Below, in pieces: positions 58,753 to 64,000 of a DNA stretch of 64,000 nt. The notes below the pieces were generated by a model that saw only the letters and a program-made list of their open reading frames with translations, did not search any database and was not told the origin of the DNA. The DNA is taken from positions 1-64,000 of the forward strand of contig QEYB01000128.1 of the NCBI GenBank assembly GCA_017562135.1, read 5' to 3'. The stretch's first letter is position 1, and the number at the start of each line of letters is the position of its first letter. The position numbers were made by a program, and so were the translations under genes. Source of the DNA: Dipylidium caninum (lineage: Eukaryota > Platyhelminthes > Cestoda > Cyclophyllidea > Dipylidiidae).

Positions 58753-58858
58753 CTTCGGGAACTTTGATACGCAAATTCCGGCGAACTAAAGCAAAGAGGG
58801 TGGCGTTGAAGAAGACTGTTCCATCGCTCTGCAGTGGCATATTCATTTGCACCAATTT
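58753..58858 (-). CDS. CACNA1: CaV1-type channel exon after the EF-hand region
   Basis: The 106-nt exon encodes [20 protein letters not shown], then [11 protein letters not shown]. It corresponds to the segment of voltage-gated calcium channel alpha-1 subunits between the EF-hand and the pre-IQ helix (usually [31 protein letters not shown]). Alpha-1 is the pore-forming subunit in the plasma membrane. Acceptor CCCTTCTCTCTTGCAG and donor GAAG|GTGCGT bound it. The exon starts just before the LV of K-LV-MNMP, as in vertebrate genes. All membrane domains and the EF-hand must lie upstream on this strand; I did not find them before the window ends at 64000. Confidence 0.95.
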
Positions 58859-61800
58859 CTGCAAGAGAGAAGGGATAGTGTTCACTCCTGAAGTCTTAAA
58901 TTTGAGCGCCAACATCACAATCAGTTGAAGATGGGTGAACTGTCTGCAGACACAGAGAATGAAACTTAATATAACTGTGGAATTTTGCATTCCCTATGAG
59001 AAAAAGTAAAAGGCGCGATAATTCGACGCATATTTAACTTCTAACATCCAAAAGGTGGGAGTTCATTCACGAAACTATTTAAAATTTCTCGAAGGCGACA
59101 AAGACTGGAGTGTAGGCGAAACGTCCAAAATTAGATGTGATACCAGGGTTTTTGTACACAAGCACATTTCCTTCCGTAGTTTTCCCAATTGCTGTCCGAA
59201 TTCCTCAGTAACTGCAGCCTCGGCTTCATGTTGAGTAGCGGCATGGCGCTACCCGATTCACCACTCACAATTACCGAGCATATTTGCGTGATAAGAAATC
59301 GTCAAAACTCTGGCTAGAGAGATGATGCGGAGAATAACATCGGTGGCAGGGTGACAGGCAAATTAGAGGACAATTTTGCTCATAAATGGTCGATTATAAA
59401 TATCGCCAATGTTAATTATGCCTAGAATGGGTGTTACACTCTGCACGTAAAGGATCTACTTAGTGAATGTAAGTGGGAAGCTGGAGCAGAGGAGAAATGA
59501 TGAAGGCAAGGGAGCGAAGACAGCAACCACTTGAGACGGAGTCACGGAAGAAGTCTCCACGAGACAGTCGTGGTGGCGAGGAAGGTCACCCAGAGTCCAG
59601 ACGTCTACTACCGTATCTGACCGCTTATTTCCATCACCTACGCTATGATTTCGATGGCAGCACCGTGGAGTTGTTTTACTTATCACTCAATTCTCCCCCT
59701 CCCACGTAACTTGGTTAGTGATGTCGCCAGGACAATGAGCAGTCGCCAAGTGTCATGCCGGTTGGCACCACCCAATTCAGTCTGTGTTTGAGACTATCCA
59801 CCCGCGGCAGCGGTCATGTTCACCGCCGTCTCAGTCGATTACAGCATTCCACTGGCGGGGGACTCTCGTCTCAGGTGTGAGTGCCACTGGAGGAAAATGG
59901 CAGAAGGATGTCGTGCGGGGGTGGCACGCTTGTCACATCTCAGTGCTCAGGCGTACTAGAATGGTAGTAGATAATGGGGGGACGAAATTTTCTGCCTAGT
60001 TAAGTTTCTGAGGAATCTTGAGAAACTCCGTTTGTCATCAACATGAACAACGTTACAGTGGTTAAATTGGACACACTTTTCTTCTAAGAGGTTCGCGGGT
60101 AAAACAAACTCCACAGTGCCATTAAAATATGAAAACTAGGTGACAAAAAGTTTCCTCTGAAGTTGACCTTCAGTTCCGTAGAAAGAGAAGCTTGAGCCGT
60201 TAAAATGGTTTAGGTCGCCTTACTGAGAGGAAATGCCTTACCTCCACAAGTATGTGAATAAACAGACGAATTCCGCCACTTCCACCATTACGTCTCCGCT
60301 GACAAGACAAAGTGGTCGTTAGAGAAGACTACAGCCTCATTTATGCCTGCTTCATTCTGGGTAAGTTGTCCAATCTCTTCATGATGCTGAAGTTGCTGTA
60401 AATACTTATCGTTATTCCCAAAAATGTCAAACATCCCACGTACGTTGATCGTATTAACTGACAAGTGGTGTGTACTCAAGGGGAAGGTACCCCGTTTTTT
60501 GTGTCCTCCACATTAAGAAGAAAGCAAGTGGATGGAGGTTTACTATACCCCAAACCCTCAACATAAGAGGAAGCAAGTTGCAGACAGGTGTTAACGGCTT
60601 TATTTTTGTTAAATAGGAAAATCACTTTTTTTTCTAGGCAAAATAGTACCTTTGACTAAATTCACCCTAAATTCCCTCTTTCATGATGGGCATTATAAAT
60701 GAGACATTTAAAGGGAAGTCGAGAAACTTTTATGTGTTAGCAAAATTCATAATGAGGGTCAAAAAGTTAATGTCATTTTGCACCATCGCTGTGTCGTATC
60801 TGTGACAAGTGAAGAGGCTGAGGCAGGAACGGTGAGTGAGGTGTGCGACATGCCCGTGGGGAGATTTTATTCACACGATGGAGTAACAACAGAGAGAAGA
60901 GGAGGGGGATGAGAGGAGCGGTGGGGGAGTTAATTTCCTTCCGGAACAGACTCTGGTAGGCGTTATTTTGAGTTCAAAAAAATGGGCGCTCCGGTTAAGG
61001 AAAACGGCGACGTGTAGAAACAACTTTCTGGCCCTCCAAGAGTTGCTTAACTACATGTCTGTAACCTTACGTTCACAAAATGCCGAACTCACTTTATTCG
61101 AACAGAAATGAGAAGTAAGCTAGGTAAATAAATACTGTGGGATGGTTGCCAGTATGGGGTTACAACTTTTCTCCAAGGGCTCGCAGATTGCTGTAAGGAT
61201 ATCAGACGGCAATGACCGTCAGTGAAACACGAACTATGTGGTCAACACGTGTCTAAAACAAACAACTTTTATACGTTTTACTTTTCCATAAGCGACTCAA
61301 GCATCCGCCCTTTGAATTTGAGACCTCCAGCTATCGTTACATACACATGTTAGATTGTTTACAAGTTTTGGATGTAAGGGTTGGAAATTCATCGAGTGTC
61401 ACCTCGGACGTATACCTCAGATGCTTTATGACAGCGAAATGCATGCATTTACAAGATTATTTGGAAATTATCTCTCCATTTCATTGAGAGCGCGAATTAC
61501 TTGCGATCGACCAAGCCAAGTAACTTGGAGAACCGTCCGTTTGAAATTTTCTCGATTCGCGTTTACGGATGGTGGTTGATAAATCTGGCCGACTTTAAGC
61601 TAAAGAAAACACTGCAGCGATATTACTGAAGGTATTTTAGGTGACTAAGTTTGGTGACAAACTAACGCCTCAGGATGTACCTTCGAAATTCATTTTTCAT
61701 TTTCCCTCTTCCCCACCATCTAAATCAAATCCCCAACACTCCAAATGCCCCCTAAATGCCGTCTACTGAGAAGACATCAAAATGTCGGCCATAAGTGCTT

Positions 61801-64000
61801 TAATGTCTAAGTTTTCAATCTGATTTCTCCGGCCTGGTGATAGGATGCCTTTTGGACAACTGTTATTCCCGGAAAATTACCAACTATTTTGTAATTGCCT
61901 ATCAAGTTATTTCCGGAGAAGTGGGTGTTCAGAAATATGGAGGGAATAATTCATTGCACTACATTAATTTTCCCATCTCCTCATAGGATTGCCTGACACA
62001 ATCAAGGTCGATTCAGTCTCATTCAAAAGCTTCTATGGCAAATAACTGGCCTAACTCAAAAAGCCATCGCGCTGGTCATGGCCGTATTTCATCGGAGCGA
62101 GTTTAGGGGAAGTGGAGAGTGGGGTGGAAATGCATGAGCAGCGATTTTCCACTTGGTAGACTAACCGCCTGACCAAAATCGAAGGAGAGGAATAAGGTGG
62201 CAGCGGCAGTGTCCAGTCCACACTGTGCCCACCGCTCGCCAAGTGCTCCCTCCACACTCTGTTTGGCGGATCATCCCAAACCTCTGAATAAATAACTCAG
62301 TTATCATTGGAAAAACAACACGCGCAACATTCAACTCTCTCTCTCTCCATCTGTTTCTCTCGCTCATCATCCCCTTTATCTCTTCTTTCCACGATTTTTT
62401 ATCACCGCCCGAACTTTCAGGCAATACCACATCCTCCCCACTTCCCTGGACCCCTTATTTTGTCTCTCCCTGCGCTGTGACGGCATCTGCGCTTGAGAGG
62501 GAGGCATCGAATTTCCCTTCTTCGACTACAGTGCAAGTCACTTGTACGCAAAAAAACGAGTTGGTGTAATACGCTTGATAAATGCAACCGATAGTTGCAA
62601 TCATGGGTCAATCACTGGTTGATTAACTTGGCAATTACTCCCCTGTCCTCAATACGGTGGGAAGTAATTTCCACCTCGGGGAGGAAACTAGCGGCCATTT
62701 TAACTTCACTAGCCACACCACCAATGAAATTGGTTGGAAGAGGGGAAGCGCAGGAGCTGAAGTAGGGGCGATTCTACGAACCCAGAGAGGTACAGAAGTG
62801 GCATTTTTCAGTAGTACGCCAACAGAACAGTTGATTAATTGGGTGAAAAAGTGCACTCGGTTAATGAATCGGCTAAAAGCTTCTCAAGAAACGGTAGCCT
62901 TGATGGAAAATGGCACGGAACTATACTAACACAGGTTTGCAGTTGATCCAGAACGCCATAGTAAAACGTCTAGAACCTTCCAGTCCAACAGGCTTTTGGG
63001 ATGATTGCAAAGGACAACTGTCCACTTTCACAATCTGGTTATCAGCCCTCAACGTCAAATAGTGGACGAGATCAGCTGCGGACGGGTTAGTCTACGCGGG
63101 CACGCCACACGGAAGAAGGGTCGAAATGGCGTCCATCCAAGGCGGCCAGGACAACCTCGACTGTTAACACGTGAGGCAAGGTAAAATGCAAAGATTTGTG
63201 GTACTACTTTCTCGTCTCCGAGATTTCGCAGGGAATCGAGGTGAGTACGTGAACAGCTTGGAGATTGAGTAATCGCAGTCTCCTACAGGTGGTTAAAACT
63301 AAATTTAATTCAATTGAATCGCACTTGAGCACGTAAAAGTAATTGGTTGCGGAAAACCGGTGAAAACTTCGAGAACATAGAGTCATCCTTGGTGAAGCGC
63401 CTCACAGAATAAGCAAAACTTCAGGAATGATGGCATCAAAGAACTGTAGCGTTGTCATTGCAGTCAAAAGTTCTCCCGTTAGCATGAAAATTTAGTGACA
63501 GGCAGCCCTGTCCGGTGAAAAATTCCTGATACACCAACTACATTGTCGCGACCGACAAAGAAGAAATGGGGGTCTATGAAGTGATTTGCTATTTGTTTAA
63601 GCGTGGACTTTTCAATTTCCGTAATCTGCGCTTCCGACTTGCGGCGCACAATTAATAACAATTCTAATTCAAACGCCGATGCCGACCATCAGTTTCAGCT
63701 GTGACCCTGGGTGGCACACTGAACGAGGCTGAAGCCAACGTATTCTACCCGACATTCACTTTCCTTAGATAATGAAGGAGAAAAGGGGATTAAACAAAAG
63801 TGCCTAGGTGATGCAGTCTCGTAGTGGAATAAATCAGCGCATGTTAAAAGGCATGTCGCGAAATTAAAGCTTTCATATATCGCCTGTTTGTTATGGGGAT
63901 AAGGAACGCAATAAACAGGAAGTGGTCATTCCCATTTATTAATTTACCTACCCGAGTCCATTGGAATTGGAGCGAAGGAGGACCGCCAGATATGTGCAAG
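58859..64000. other. Presumed intron of the channel gene; no secure gene
   Basis: 5.1 kb with no match to the EF-hand or IVS6 segments expected just upstream. A 57-nt - strand stretch (about 60242-60298), flanked by CTTTGTCTTGTCAG and GGAG|GTAAGG, is open in phase 0, but its product does not resemble the channel. A 90-codon + strand frame (62657-62929) has no ATG start and no motif. Confidence 0.45.

Noticed and set aside
60242..60298. Small - strand exon just upstream of the channel exons
   Set aside because: Splice-like signals and phase fit, but the product does not resemble the EF-hand segment that should precede the 58.8-kb exon.
62657..62929. 90-codon + strand frame
   Set aside because: It opens with GTG instead of ATG, shows no motif, and lies opposite the presumed channel intron.

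Overview
The window is animal (metazoan) nuclear DNA. It holds spliced genes with GT-AG introns of 80 nt to several kb, a tandem array of spliceosomal U1 snRNA genes, and a divergent L-type voltage-gated calcium channel. The divergence of the channel and its long introns would fit a flatworm or another lophotrochozoan, but that placement is inference. There is no bacterial gene organisation; most short open frames are chance products of GC-rich or simple-sequence DNA.

Region 1 (1-17180) is one GC-rich tandem array, about 10.7 units of 1.52-1.61 kb. Each unit carries one U1 snRNA gene on the + strand, 155 nt long (156 in copy 1). Recognition rests on the 5' splice-site pairing sequence, the exact U1A-binding loop, paired stems I to IV and a Sm-like site. 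Eleven copies start at 692, 2297, 3879, 5474, 7046, 8636, 10213, 11773, 13330, 14905 and 16422. By eye copies 2 to 11 are identical over the RNA; copy 1 carries single-base indels. The spacers hold C-rich, CCCACA, CTCCGA, GACA/GACG and GA simple repeats whose copy number explains much of the unit-length variation, plus an 18-bp palindrome. Both array edges are degenerate.

Region 2 (17180-25200, - strand) contains a large exon encoding an SH3 domain inside a Ser/Arg-rich, mostly disordered protein (17718-19908). A phase-compatible 66-nt upstream exon (20125-20190) precedes it, and weaker candidate exons lie near 20.9 and 25 kb.

Region 3 (28.2-35.6 kb) contains a large inverted duplication. 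Two roughly 2.2-2.3 kb copies of the same non-coding element, about 90% identical by eye, face each other across a 2.8 kb spacer.

Region 4 (about 44-59 kb, - strand) holds the 3' part of a CaV1-type calcium channel alpha-1 gene. Four exons are secure (58.8, 57.8, 57.6 and 56.35 kb) and cover the pre-IQ region, the IQ calmodulin-binding motif and the start of the distal tail. Several plausible distal-tail exons follow (54.1, 49.6, 48.8 kb, perhaps 47.1 and 44.0 kb). The 5' part of the channel lies beyond base 64000. Whether the SH3 exons belong to a separate gene or to the same very long - strand transcription unit cannot be decided from this sequence.
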